A stretch of 64,000 nt of DNA from Ochrobactrum sp. Q0168 (lineage in GTDB: Bacteria; Pseudomonadota; Alphaproteobacteria; Rhizobiales; Rhizobiaceae): assembly GCF_016427605.1 (NCBI RefSeq), contig NZ_JAELXQ010000001.1, forward strand, positions 622,860 through 686,859, read 5' to 3'. The notes beneath the pieces are model-generated. The model was not told the DNA's origin and searched no databases. It was given only the letters and a program-made list of their open reading frames with translations. Shown here piece by piece: positions 42,803 through 51,582 of this stretch. Position 1 is the first letter of the stretch; each line of letters opens with the position of its first letter. Both the position numbers and the translations under genes were made by a program.

Positions 42803-43548
42803 GCACCGTGTTTGAAGTTTCAAAACTGCGCAAGAATTTCGGCGGTCTGGCGGTCACAAACGACGTTTCGCTCAGCATGGCCAAGGGCGACCGCGTTGCC
42901 CTCATCGGACCTAACGGCGCAGGCAAGACCACATTCGTCAATCTCGTGACCGGCAACCTTCCAGCCACCTCTGGCACAGTGACTCTCGGCGGCGAGAATG
43001 TCTCGAAGCTCAACGCCATGCAGCGCGTGCGGCGCGGTCTGGTGCGCTCGTTCCAGGTCACGCGGCTCTTCTTCGACATGACGCCGGAAGAACACGTCGC
43101 GCTTGCGATCCTGCAGCGCGAGGGCAAGACGGGCCGCATTCTCGGCGATTACCATAAAATGCCGGGCGTGATGGATGAGGTGCGCGATATTCTCGATACA
43201 CTCGGCTTGTTGCCGCTCAGCCAGCTGCGGGTGAGCGAGATCGCTTATGGCCAGCAACGACTGCTGGAAATCGCGCTGGCATTGGCGTTGCGTCCAAAGG
43301 TGCTTCTGCTGGATGAACCCGCTGCCGGTGTGCCGCAAAGCGATACAGGACGCATCGAAGAAGCGCTCGACCGTCTGCCCGCCGATCTGGCCGTCCTCAT
43401 GATCGAGCACGACATGGATCTGGTTTTCCGCTTCGCAAAACGTGTGGTCGTTCTGGCCGCGGGAACTGTCATTTTCGACGGACTGCCGCAAGATGTCGTG
43501 CAGGATAAGCGCGTTCGTGAAGCCTATCTGGGGAGCTATGCGCAATGA
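42799..43548 (+). CDS. ABC transporter ATP-binding protein, LivG type
   Basis: 249 residues with Walker A GPNGAGKTT, a Q-loop near RSFQVTRLFF, Walker B LLLDEPAAG and the switch His in IEHDMDLVF. The usual LSGGQ signature is changed to ISEIAYGQQRLLEIA-like (here VSEIAYGQQRLLE), as in LivG proteins. It pairs with the next ATPase to drive the importer. Starts inside the end of the LivM-type gene (ATGA overlap). Confidence 0.92.
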   Translation: MSTVFEVSKLRKNFGGLAVTNDVSLSMAKGDRVALIGPNGAGKTTFVNLVTGNLPATSGTVTLGGENVSKLNAMQRVRRGLVRSFQVTRLFFDMTPEEHVALAILQREGKTGRILGDYHKMPGVMDEVRDILDTLGLLPLSQLRVSEIAYGQQRLLEIALALALRPKVLLLDEPAAGVPQSDTGRIEEALDRLPADLAVLMIEHDMDLVFRFAKRVVVLAAGTVIFDGLPQDVVQDKRVREAYLGSYAQ

Positions 43549-44261
43549 GTGCAGCCTCACTTGAAATCCGCAACCTCTCTTCCGGCTATGGCCCTACGCG
43601 GGTCATTGAGGACGTGTCGTTCAAAGCCAAACCCGGCTCACGGCTGGCCATATTGGGGCGCAACGGCGTCGGTAAGACCAGCCTATTCGCAACCATTGCA
43701 GGACAGACCCGTCGCTATGGCGGCGAAATTCTGTTGGGCGGCCAGAATATTACAACGCTACCATCAGCTGCCCGTGCGCTTGCCGGTCTTGGCTATGTGC
43801 CCCAGACACGCGATGTTTTCCCGACCCTCACCGTGGAAGAAAATCTATTTGTGGGCTTGAAGAAACGTCCAAAGGACGCGCTTGAGGAAGCCTACGCAAT
43901 GTTCCCACGCTTGAAGGAGCGGCGGCGCAATCTCGGCTCACAGCTTTCCGGCGGCGAACAGCAGATGCTGTCGACGGCACGCAGTATTCTCGGCAAGCCG
44001 ACGGTGCTGCTACTGGATGAACCGCTTGAAGGGCTTGCACCGGTCATTTGCGAAGAGCTGATGGCAGCATTCTCGACGCTGGCGCAAAAAGGCGACATGA
44101 CGATCCTGCTCGTCGAACAGCGCATACAGAGCGCGCTCGATTTTGCGGATCATGTCATCATTCTGGAGCGTGGCCGCATTGCCTGGTCGGGCACGTCCAA
44201 GGAACTATCCGACGATCATAATGCTGTCGAGGAATATCTTGGCGTCGGCGGACTTCATTAG
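43545..44261 (+). CDS. ABC transporter ATP-binding protein, LivF type
   Basis: 238 residues: Walker A GRNGVGKTS, signature LSGGEQQMLSTARSIL, Walker B LLLDEPLEGLAP, switch region LLVEQRI. LivF family, the second ATPase of the importer. Its ATG overlaps the previous stop by four bases. It completes a five-gene transporter set (binding protein, two permeases, two ATPases). Confidence 0.92.
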   Translation: MSAASLEIRNLSSGYGPTRVIEDVSFKAKPGSRLAILGRNGVGKTSLFATIAGQTRRYGGEILLGGQNITTLPSAARALAGLGYVPQTRDVFPTLTVEENLFVGLKKRPKDALEEAYAMFPRLKERRRNLGSQLSGGEQQMLSTARSILGKPTVLLLDEPLEGLAPVICEELMAAFSTLAQKGDMTILLVEQRIQSALDFADHVIILERGRIAWSGTSKELSDDHNAVEEYLGVGGLH

Positions 44262-44276
44262 CCATTTCGATACATA

Positions 44277-44308
44277 GGGGCGACCGATCGGCTTTGCTCG
44301 GACGCCCC
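44277..44308 (+). terminator. Possible terminator hairpin after the transporter operon
   Basis: GGGGCG pairs with CGCCCC; an inner CCGA/TCGG can extend the stem. No T run, so weak. Confidence 0.35.
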
Positions 44309-44468
44309 GACAATGCGCTGTAGTCAGGCTTCACGCCATTGTCTTGGAAGATATGCGACCGGACCGTGGTGTTCCTTTTCTCACTGGTCCTTGTCACTAC
44401 CGTCGCTAGCTCTATTTGCCATGCGGGATAGCCTCCCAAATCATTGGGATTCTCAAGGAGAAACCGCG

Positions 44469-45305
44469 ATGGCATTTATTCAGACACAGGACGGAACTGA
44501 AATCTTCTACAAGGATTGGGGGCCGAAGGACGCGCAGCCCATACATTTCCATCATGGCTGGCCGCTCAGTGCGGACGACTGGGACAATCAGATGCTGTTC
44601 TTCCTCAAGGAAGGCTTTCGTGTTGTCGCGCACGACCGGCGAGGACATGGCCGTTCGAGTCAGGTTAGCGATGGTCATGATATGGATCATTACGCTGCCG
44701 ACGCGTCAGCAGTTGCGGAACATCTCGATCTTCGCAACGCCGTTCATATTGGCCACTCGACAGGCGGCGGACAGGTCGCACGCTATGTGGCAAAGTTTGG
44801 TCAACCGCAGGGCCGGGTCGCTAAGGCGGTTCTGGTCAGTTCTGTCCCACCTCTGATGGTTAAGACGGCCAACAACCCCGATGGAACACCTATCGAAGTG
44901 TTCGATGGTTTTCGTTCAGCGCTTGCCGCCAATCGGGCGCAGTTTTTTATCGATGTGCCCTCTGGTCCTTTTTATGGATTTAATCGTCCGGGCGCAAAGC
45001 CATTGCAAGGCGTTATCGATAACTGGTGGCGGCAGGGCATGATGGGAAGCGCCAAGGCACATTATGAAGGGATCAAAGCGTTTTCAGAAACGGATCAGAC
45101 AGAAGATCTGAAGGCTATAACGGTTCCAACGCTCGTCTTGCAAGGCGACGATGATCAGGTCGTTCCTTATAAATGCGCGTCTATTCTGCAGGACAAGCTG
45201 CTGCAAAACAGCAAATTAATTATCTATCCCGGCTTTTCGCACGGAATGCTCACGGTCAATGCAGATGTGATCAACGCTGATCTGCTTGCTTTCATTCGCG
45301 GATAA
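44469..45305 (+). CDS. Alpha/beta hydrolase, chloroperoxidase/arylesterase type
   Basis: 278 residues, non-haem chloroperoxidase-like subfamily. The nucleophile elbow GHSTGG places Ser at 97; the acid is in LQGDDDQVVPY (about 228) and the His in GFSHGMLTVN (about 258). FHHGWPLSADDWDNQM is the conserved oxyanion-hole region. Such enzymes hydrolyse esters or lactones and show perhydrolase (haloperoxidase) side activity; the natural substrate is unknown. AGGAG lies upstream of the ATG. It may be an independent gene 200 bases after the transporter, and a terminator follows. Confidence 0.88.
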   Translation: MAFIQTQDGTEIFYKDWGPKDAQPIHFHHGWPLSADDWDNQMLFFLKEGFRVVAHDRRGHGRSSQVSDGHDMDHYAADASAVAEHLDLRNAVHIGHSTGGGQVARYVAKFGQPQGRVAKAVLVSSVPPLMVKTANNPDGTPIEVFDGFRSALAANRAQFFIDVPSGPFYGFNRPGAKPLQGVIDNWWRQGMMGSAKAHYEGIKAFSETDQTEDLKAITVPTLVLQGDDDQVVPYKCASILQDKLLQNSKLIIYPGFSHGMLTVNADVINADLLAFIRG

Positions 45306-45313
45306 CCACAATG

Positions 45314-45336
45314 CTCGCCGGAGATTCTCCGGCGAG
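45314..45336 (+). terminator. Terminator of the alpha/beta hydrolase gene
   Basis: CTCGCCGGA/TCCGGCGAG, a nine-base perfect stem with a five-base loop, followed by AATTCTT. Confidence 0.75.
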
Positions 45337-45442
45337 AATTCTTGACCTGAGCAGGTGAGTTGGAATAGGCGACCTAATGTTCCCCTTGAAATTGTTCAAT
45401 GAACGCATCCAAAATATAAGATTTTAATTTCAAGGGGGTAAA

Positions 45443-45518
<76 letters not shown>

Positions 45519-45544
45519 GACTGATTTGTCAGTCGCGTGAGAGC

Positions 45545-45573
45545 CGTTTAGGCAATTCGCGCGCCAAGCGCAA
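45545..45573 (-). promoter_or_regulatory. Probable promoter of tRNA-Val
   Basis: TTGCGC (45573-45568), 17-base spacer, TAAACG (45550-45545) on the minus strand. The -10 is the same as that of the two tRNA-Asp genes. Confidence 0.6.
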
Positions 45574-45860
45574 GCGCAAAATTTGCCAATTCGTATAGTT
45601 TCGGCCTTTTTTCCAAAATGACCGAATCCGGTGCCCTCTCAACTGGCGAACTCTCATTAGCTGCGCAGGACTCCTGAGGAAATCGGAAGCGTTTCTACGC
45701 CAAGAAATATCGCCCACACACTCAAGAGACAGCCGAAGACATGGGTTAACGTGCAAATATGACGCTAACTTAAAAATTAAAAGAAATTAGTTCTATTATA
45801 TTCCATTTCACTAATTAATCTTTCTTGAATTTTCTCAGTTTGAAAAATCGCATTATCTCG
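45574..45860. other. Intergenic region, nothing recognised
   Basis: With the tRNA-Val leader and promoter this makes a gene-free interval of 373 bases. It becomes strongly AT-rich after 45760, probably carrying the promoter of the exported-protein gene. Confidence 0.4.
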
Positions 45861-45879
45861 CCGTGTATTTGAAACACGG
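45861..45879 (+). promoter_or_regulatory. Hairpin next to the SD of the exported-protein gene
   Basis: CCGTGT pairs with ACACGG around a 7-base loop and ends right before the SD GAGAGGAAA. It could tune mRNA stability or translation initiation; this is inference. Confidence 0.4.
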
Positions 45880-45891
45880 AGAGGAAATATA

Positions 45892-46281
45892 ATGCGTAAT
45901 GTCTTTCGCAATTCTTTGACCGGTCTTTTTCTCGGGGCAAATCTTACCGCTGCCTTGGCACAAGCTACGCCCGAACAGATGGAAATGGCCTATAATGCCG
46001 CCCGCAATCAGCTTGGTGTCCTGACCTATTGCAAGGACAAGGGCTATACTGATGGCGCAGCCATTGAAATCCAGAACAAGCTGCTTGGAATGATCCCTCC
46101 TCCAGCCGACACCTCCAAGGCTGAAGCTGCGGAAGAGACCGGTAAGCAGGGCAAAGTTTCCGCCATGGGCATGGAACAGGATATCGCCACCAGCGCAAAG
46201 GCGCAGAATGTTTCCGAAGAAAAGCTGTGCCAGACCATGGCGGACGCCGTGAAGCAGGCCGGCGCGCAGCTCCCGAAGTAA
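45892..46281 (+). CDS. Small exported protein, possibly the 'pore-forming ESAT-6' annotated family
   Basis: 129 residues with a signal peptide (FRNSLTGLFLGANLTAALAQA). The mature protein is mainly helical, with two Cys (in LTYCKDKGYT and EKLCQTMADA) that could bridge two helices. It resembles, from memory, a Rhizobiales periplasmic family that databases label pore-forming ESAT-6 family; that label is not supported by any motif I can see. SD GAGAGG upstream; strong terminator downstream. Monocistronic. Confidence 0.7.
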   Translation: MRNVFRNSLTGLFLGANLTAALAQATPEQMEMAYNAARNQLGVLTYCKDKGYTDGAAIEIQNKLLGMIPPPADTSKAEAAEETGKQGKVSAMGMEQDIATSAKAQNVSEEKLCQTMADAVKQAGAQLPK

Positions 46282-46303
46282 ACACTGCTCTACCAACGAA
46301 AAT

Positions 46304-46327
46304 AAACCCCGCTTAGGCGGGGTTTTT
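46304..46327 (+). terminator. Terminator of the small exported protein gene
   Basis: CCCCGC/GCGGGG stem, TTAG loop, then TTTTTG. Confidence 0.9.
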
Positions 46328-46529
46328 GTTTGCTCAATCCTTGCGCTGCGGAAATGATCTCCCAGCCCTGATACTTGCGTTCAAAGCGTCATTTCAGCAA
46401 TTTATTAAGCATACAGGGCACTTAGCTTCTGTTTACCATGCAACTTAAGAGCGCAAAAAGAATTGCCCGTGTAATTTGCCCCCAGGTCAAGACGACCAGC
46501 TAATAAAAGCAGAGTCTCAGGAGCAACAC

Positions 46530-46703
46530 ATGTCCAAGCTTTTCTCGCGTTTTCGCAAAAACGAATCCGGCGCAACCGCTATCGAATACGCGCTGATCGC
46601 AGCATTGATGGCAACGATCATTATCGCCGCTTTCACCAGCCTTGGCACCACGATCAAGGACAAGTTTACAGAAATCGGCACTACAATTTCGGGTGCTAAG
46701 TAA
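46530..46703 (+). CDS. Flp family type IVb pilin
   Basis: 57 residues. A short basic leader (MSKLFSRFRKNESG) ends in the prepilin-peptidase site G/ATAIEYALIAALMA, with the E5-Y6 pair typical of Flp pilins, followed by a single hydrophobic helix and a short tail ending ISGAK. Flp pilins are assembled by the Tad machinery into adhesive fibrils. No tad/cpa genes are in the window, so this copy is an orphan here. CAGGAG lies 6 bases before the ATG; a terminator follows. Confidence 0.93.
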   Translation: MSKLFSRFRKNESGATAIEYALIAALMATIIIAAFTSLGTTIKDKFTEIGTTISGAK

Positions 46704-46742
46704 ACCCTGAAGCTAGACGCATCACTAGCTATCGGATAACAA

Positions 46743-46762
46743 AGCCGCCCTCAGGGGCGGCC
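46743..46762 (+). terminator. Terminator of the Flp pilin gene
   Basis: GCCGCCC/GGGCGGC stem with a short loop, followed by CGTTTGTTTT. Confidence 0.8.
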
Positions 46763-46976
46763 GTTTGTTTTCCGGACCTGAGTTACGATTGCGAATTTTC
46801 TATTCTTGCCGCCGCTGTTCATAAGCCGCGAGATAGCAATCTCAGCTATCACACCGTAATCTTTAGTGATTTTGCCGCTTGTTGCTGGTTCTGCATAATC
46901 TTGGTTGAAAGAATGTTTGGCAAATGATGCAACATTCAACGATGCACAGCGTTCGAGCTTTGAAGGAGCGAAGGCC

Positions 46977-47372
46977 ATGTCATTAAAATCACTTCTGATC
47001 GCCGTTGGCATAGGCATATCGGGACTAACGCTCTCTGGGTGCGTGTCCGAAGGCTACTATGGAAGCGGTGGCGGCTATTACGATCCTTATTATGTGCAGG
47101 GCAGCTATATCGGCACCGGCGTAGTCTATGACAGCAGTCGCTATCGGAATTACCCGCGTTATTATCGGGATTCACGCTACCGCGATTACCGTTATCGTGA
47201 TCGGGATCGTCGCCCAAACTACAACAGACCAGACCGTCCGCGCCCGCCGCAGGGCGAAAGACCTCGACCTCCGCAGGCCGAGCGCCCATCGCAACCGCGC
47301 CCGGATGTAAGGCCGCCTTCGGGAGGCGATAGGCCGCGCGCTTATATTAGAAGAGGCTATGAGCCGCGATAG
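46977..47372 (+). CDS. Tyr/Arg-rich lipoprotein
   Basis: 131 residues. The N-terminus SLKSLLIAVGIGISGLTLSGC is a lipoprotein signal with lipobox LSGC. The mature part is of low complexity: Gly/Tyr-rich (YYGSGGGYYDPYY), then Arg/Tyr/Asp repeats (RYRDYRYRDRDRR), then a Pro/Arg-rich tail with two copies of RPRPPQ. It is probably outer-membrane anchored; the repetitive basic segment may bind envelope polymers, which is inference. SD GAAGGAG; no enzyme motif. Confidence 0.8.
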   Translation: MSLKSLLIAVGIGISGLTLSGCVSEGYYGSGGGYYDPYYVQGSYIGTGVVYDSSRYRNYPRYYRDSRYRDYRYRDRDRRPNYNRPDRPRPPQGERPRPPQAERPSQPRPDVRPPSGGDRPRAYIRRGYEPR

Positions 47373-47382
47373 ATCGAGAACC

Positions 47383-47410
47383 AAAAAGGCTGCGAATTTC
47401 GCAGCCTTTT
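47383..47410. terminator. Bidirectional terminator
   Basis: AAAAGGCTGCGAA/TTCGCAGCCTTTT perfect inverted repeat between the lipoprotein gene and the convergent cupin/metY unit. Confidence 0.9.
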
Positions 47411-47416
47411 CTTTGG

Positions 47417-47764
47417 TCAGAACTTGATCACATATTCCTTGCGGGTGGTTTCCAACACGTCCCAACTGCCCTTGAAACCGGGCCGGATAACGAAACTGTC
47501 GCCCGCCTTGACTTCCCGGCTCAATCCGCCGTCCTCGCTCACAATCGAGCGACCGGAGAGGATGTGACAGAACTCCCATTCGTCATATTCGATCCGCCAT
47601 TTGCCGGGTGTACTTTCCCAAATGCCGGCAAAAAGCGTGCTCTCGGCGTTTTCTTCCAGATTCCATGTCCGGAATTTGGGATCACCGGAAAGAACGCGCT
47701 CCGGCAAGGGAGCGCCCTCTTCCGGTTCAATGCCTGTCAAATCGAAGTCGAGAAACCGACTCAT
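47417..47764 (-). CDS. Cupin-domain protein
   Basis: 115 residues with a single cupin (DUF861/EutQ-like) fold: WNLEENAESTLFAGIWE, WEFCHILSGRSIVSEDGG and GDSFVIRPGFKGSWDV follow the cupin strand pattern. The strong metal-His set of classical cupins is only partly present. The protein is soluble. It begins four bases after the metY stop, so it is co-transcribed with metY. The enzymatic role is unknown. The longer open frame overlapping metY is rejected. Confidence 0.85.
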   Translation of the reverse strand: MSRFLDFDLTGIEPEEGAPLPERVLSGDPKFRTWNLEENAESTLFAGIWESTPGKWRIEYDEWEFCHILSGRSIVSEDGGLSREVKAGDSFVIRPGFKGSWDVLETTRKEYVIKF

Positions 47765-47768
47765 CCAA

Positions 47769-49052
47769 TCAGACCTTGGCCAGAGCCTGTTCGATATCGG
47801 CGATGATATCGTCGGCATCCTCGATGCCGATAGAAAGACGCACAACGTCTGGACCGGCGCCAGCCGCCACTTTCTGCTCATCGCTTAGCTGGCGATGCGT
47901 GGTGGAAGCCGGATGGATCACCAGCGAGCGGGTATCGCCGATATTAGCCAGCAGAGAGAACAGGTCCAGGCTGTCCACAAATTTCACACCTGCATCGTAG
48001 CCACCCTTGAGGCCGAAGGTGAAGACCGAGCCCGCACCCTTCGGCGAATATTTCTGCTGAAGCGCGTGATATTTATCATGCGGCAGCCCGGCATAGTTCA
48101 CCCAGGACACTTTCTCGTGGCCATGCAGCCAGGTTGCAACCTTCTGGGCATTGTCACTATGGCGTTGCATGCGCAGCGGCAACGTTTCCACACCGGTCAG
48201 AATCTGGAACGCATTAAATGGCGAAATTGCCGGACCGAAGTCGCGAAGCCCAAGAACACGTGCCGCAATCGCAAAGGAGATATTGCCGAAGGTCTTGTGT
48301 AATTCCAGACCGGCATAATCCGGGCGCGGTTCGGTCAGAAGCGGGTAATTGCCCGACTTTGCCCAGTCGAAGGTTCCACCGTCGATGAGAATACCGCCCA
48401 TGGAATTGCCATGGCCGCCAATGAACTTGGTCAGCGAATGCACCACGATATCCGCACCATGCTCAATCGGGCGCACGAGATAAGGAGACGCCAACGTATT
48501 ATCGACGATCAGCGGCAAGCCATGCTTGTGGGCGATTTCGGCAATCGCTTCGATATCCACGACGATGCCGCCCGGATTGGCAAAGCTTTCAATGAAGATC
48601 GCGCGCGTCTTATCATCGATCTGCTTGGCAAAATCGGTCGGGTTGGTGGCATCGGCCCAGCGCACCTGCCAGCCAAAAGACTTGAAGGACTGACCGAACT
48701 GGTTGATAGAGCCGCCGTAGAGCTGTCGCGCAGCGACGAAATTATCGCCCGGCTGCAACAGGGTATGGAAAATGAGTAACTGCGCCGCATGCCCGGATGC
48801 CGTTGCCACGGCCGCAGTGCCGCCTTCCAGCGCTGCGATGCGCTCTTCGAGCACTGCTGTCGTCGGATTGGTAATGCGCGTATAGATATTGCCAAATGCC
48901 TGTAGCCCGAACAGGGCAGCGGCGTGATCCGCGTCTTCGAACACGAAAGAGGTCGTCTGATAGATCGGCGTTGCACGTGCGCCGGTCGTTGGATCCGGCT
49001 TTGCGCCTGCGTGAACGGCCAGTGTTTCTATGCCGGGTGAGCGTTTGGACAT
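47769..49052 (-). CDS. metY: O-acetylhomoserine aminocarboxypropyltransferase (sulfhydrylase)
   Basis: 427 residues, Cys/Met metabolism PLP enzyme family. The PLP Lys is K209 ([10 protein letters not shown]), with SGHAAQL near 86 and the Tyr/Arg pair YTRITNPT near 57-64. The length and internal pattern fit O-acetylhomoserine sulfhydrylase, which makes homocysteine (with sulfide) or methionine (with methanethiol) in the cytosol. AGGAGG is five bases before the ATG. Start of a two-gene unit with a cupin protein. Confidence 0.92.
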   Translation of the reverse strand: MSKRSPGIETLAVHAGAKPDPTTGARATPIYQTTSFVFEDADHAAALFGLQAFGNIYTRITNPTTAVLEERIAALEGGTAAVATASGHAAQLLIFHTLLQPGDNFVAARQLYGGSINQFGQSFKSFGWQVRWADATNPTDFAKQIDDKTRAIFIESFANPGGIVVDIEAIAEIAHKHGLPLIVDNTLASPYLVRPIEHGADIVVHSLTKFIGGHGNSMGGILIDGGTFDWAKSGNYPLLTEPRPDYAGLELHKTFGNISFAIAARVLGLRDFGPAISPFNAFQILTGVETLPLRMQRHSDNAQKVATWLHGHEKVSWVNYAGLPHDKYHALQQKYSPKGAGSVFTFGLKGGYDAGVKFVDSLDLFSLLANIGDTRSLVIHPASTTHRQLSDEQKVAAGAGPDVVRLSIGIEDADDIIADIEQALAKV

Positions 49053-49174
49053 CTATTCCTCCTGATAACGAATGCCACTCTTCGAGGCGGACGTTAGGCT
49101 TTGCCAAAAAGAAAGCAAAGGAGGAATTTCTCGAGCGGAAGCAAAACACGAAAATTTATTTCGACTTCAAACGC

Positions 49175-49597
49175 TTATCCTATCAAGCGCGGATATTCTA
49201 TCGCCGGACAACGATCCATGACGACGTTCAGCCCAGCCTCTTCGGCACGCTTGCCCGCTTCTTCATGAACGACACCCAGCTGCGTCCATAGAACCGACGG
49301 ACGCTGCTTCATGGCGAGGACCTCATCGACAATTCCCGGCAGCGAATAAGGCTCGCGAAATACATCGACCATATCGACCGACTCTTCGATATCGGATAGA
49401 CGCGCCACAACGCGCTGGCCATGGATTTCCTTGCCGACCTGCCCCGGATTGACCGGAATGACGCGGTAGCCCTTGGCAAGCAGAAACTCCACCACGCCAT
49501 TGCTGGGGCGCTCGGGTTTCGGCGAGGCGCCAAGAAGCGCTATTGTTTTGACGGATTGGAGAATGTGGCGAATCTGTTCGTCAGACGGATTGTTCAT
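49175..49597 (-). CDS. CoA-binding domain protein (YccU-like)
   Basis: 140 residues, a single Rossmann CoA-binding domain: TIALLGASPKPERPSNGV, YRVIPVNPG and PSVLWTQLGVVHEEAG. Proteins of this family bind CoA or acyl-CoA and resemble the N-terminal part of succinyl-CoA synthetase alpha; function is unknown. GAGG lies six bases before the chosen ATG, while the longer frame upstream lacks an SD. It diverges from the thioesterase gene. Confidence 0.9.
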   Translation of the reverse strand: MNNPSDEQIRHILQSVKTIALLGASPKPERPSNGVVEFLLAKGYRVIPVNPGQVGKEIHGQRVVARLSDIEESVDMVDVFREPYSLPGIVDEVLAMKQRPSVLWTQLGVVHEEAGKRAEEAGLNVVMDRCPAIEYPRLIG

Positions 49598-49709
49598 TTT
49601 TTTCCTCACCTGTCTCGACTGCGTGACTGTGTTTATCGTTTGCACGAGCGGATGCCGCTTGCAACACGATGGTCCACGCTTCTATTCCTATAGAAATTGG
49701 GAGGATTGG

Positions 49710-50156
<447 letters not shown>

Positions 50157-50248
50157 AACAACTGCAAAAAGATACGGTATTATAATACCAAATATACAAG
50201 CCATTGATTTCATTTATCTTTTAAAATCATCGCGCAAAAGCAGGACTT

Positions 50249-50277
50249 GACGGCGGGCCCGAGTTTGTGTATCGACC
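50249..50277 (+). promoter_or_regulatory. Probable promoter of rplM-rpsI
   Basis: TTGACG (50249-50254), 17-base spacer, TATCGA (50272-50277), giving a leader of about 110 bases before rplM. GGCGGG/CCCGCC inverted repeat overlaps the promoter (50254-50283). Confidence 0.65.
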
Positions 50278-50392
50278 CGCCGGAAGCGCGCGAAAACTAT
50301 CTTTTGCACGCCCGTTCGGGTTGGATAGCTCCAACACAAGCAACAAAAAAAGCCCTGATACAAGATCGGGGATTAGTCTAAGGAAGACTTCA

Positions 50393-50857
50393 ATGGCAAC
50401 TTTTTCTCAGAAGCCGGCTGAAGTGGTGAAGAAGTGGGTACTGATCGACGCCGAAGGTCTCGTCGTTGGTCGTCTCGCAACCATCGTCGCCAATCGCCTG
50501 CGTGGCAAGCACAAAGCAACCTTCACCCCGCATGTTGACGATGGCGACAATGTCATCATCATCAATGCCGACAAGGTTGTTCTGACCGGCAAGAAGTACA
50601 CCGACAAGGTTTATTACTGGCACACCGGCCATCCGGGCGGCATCAAGGAGCGCACTGCTCGCCAGATTCTCGAAGGCCGTTTCCCCGAACGCGTTCTCGA
50701 GAAGGCTATTGAGCGTATGATCCCGCGTGGTCCGCTCGGCCGTCGCCAGATGAAGAACCTGCGCGTTTATGCAGGTCCGAACCATCAGCATGAAGCTCAG
50801 CAGCCGGAAGTCCTCGACGTCGCAGCGCTGAACCGCAAGAACAAAGGGAATGCATAA
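50393..50857 (+). CDS. rplM: 50S ribosomal protein L13
   Basis: 154 residues. Family landmarks: [39 protein letters not shown] and [21 protein letters not shown]13 is an early assembly protein of the 50S subunit. The ATG follows AAGGAAGACTTCA. It is co-transcribed with rpsI, which starts two bases after its stop. Confidence 0.98.
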   Translation: MATFSQKPAEVVKKWVLIDAEGLVVGRLATIVANRLRGKHKATFTPHVDDGDNVIIINADKVVLTGKKYTDKVYYWHTGHPGGIKERTARQILEGRFPERVLEKAIERMIPRGPLGRRQMKNLRVYAGPNHQHEAQQPEVLDVAALNRKNKGNA

Positions 50858-50859
50858 TC

Positions 50860-51336
50860 ATGGCTGAGCAGCTCAACTCGCTCGAAGAACTCGGCACCGT
50901 TGCCAAGACCGAAGCTGCCGCTCCGGTTCACGTCCAGAAGCTGGACGCACAGGGCCGCGCTTATGCCACCGGCAAGCGTAAGGACGCCGTTGCACGCGTT
51001 TGGGTCAAGCCGGGTTCCGGCAAGATCACCGTCAACGACAAGGAATTCGAAAAGTACTTCGCACGTCCGGTCCTGCAGATGATCCTCCAGCAGCCGATCA
51101 TCGCTTCGAACCGCGCTGGCCAGTTCGACATCGTTGCTACCGTTGCCGGTGGCGGCCTGTCTGGTCAGGCTGGTGCCGTTCGTCACGGTATCTCGAAGGC
51201 CCTCACCTACTACGAACCGGGCCTGCGCACGGTTCTCAAGAAGGGTGGCTTCCTGACCCGCGATAGCCGCGTCGTCGAACGTAAGAAGTACGGTAAGGCC
51301 AAGGCTCGCCGTTCGTTCCAGTTCTCCAAGCGCTAA
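50860..51336 (+). CDS. rpsI: 30S ribosomal protein S9
   Basis: 158 residues with the usual alphaproteobacterial N-terminal extension (about 30 residues) before [14 protein letters not shown]. The C-terminus ends FQFSKR, the conserved S9 tail that reaches the P-site tRNA. It is two bases downstream of rplM. Its last codons form the first unit of a degenerate tandem repeat that runs into the 3' untranslated region. Confidence 0.98.
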   Translation: MAEQLNSLEELGTVAKTEAAAPVHVQKLDAQGRAYATGKRKDAVARVWVKPGSGKITVNDKEFEKYFARPVLQMILQQPIIASNRAGQFDIVATVAGGGLSGQAGAVRHGISKALTYYEPGLRTVLKKGGFLTRDSRVVERKKYGKAKARRSFQFSKR

Positions 51337-51406
51337 CGCGCTTAGGGCCAGTTCGCCAAGCGCTGGCCCGCTTCAAGGCAAATTCCCAAGCGCTACGGCG
51401 CTTGGG
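51318..51406 (+). repeat. Degenerate tandem repeat from the rpsI 3' end
   Basis: Three units of about 30 bases: 51318-51347, 51348-51378 and 51379-51406. Each carries (C)CCAAGCGCT followed by a (G)CGCTT; the first unit encodes the end of S9 and its stop. The third unit can fold (CCCAAGCGC/GCGCTTGGG). Confidence 0.7.
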
Positions 51407-51449
51407 ACTCAATTTCCAAACGGTATTATTTCTGTCGTCGGAATATGTC

Positions 51450-51479
51450 AAAAAAGCGAGCCGCAAGGCTCGCTTTTTT
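51450..51479 (+). terminator. Terminator of rplM-rpsI
   Basis: AAAAAAGCGAGCC/GGCTCGCTTTTTT perfect stem with loop GCAA. Confidence 0.93.
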
Positions 51480-51582
51480 GGTTTTTACCGCCCTCCGATC
51501 CCTATTCAAAGGAGCCTAATTTACACTATTCTTATATTATTTCTAGTATTTTTGGTTCATACTTTTTATCAGGATACTGATT

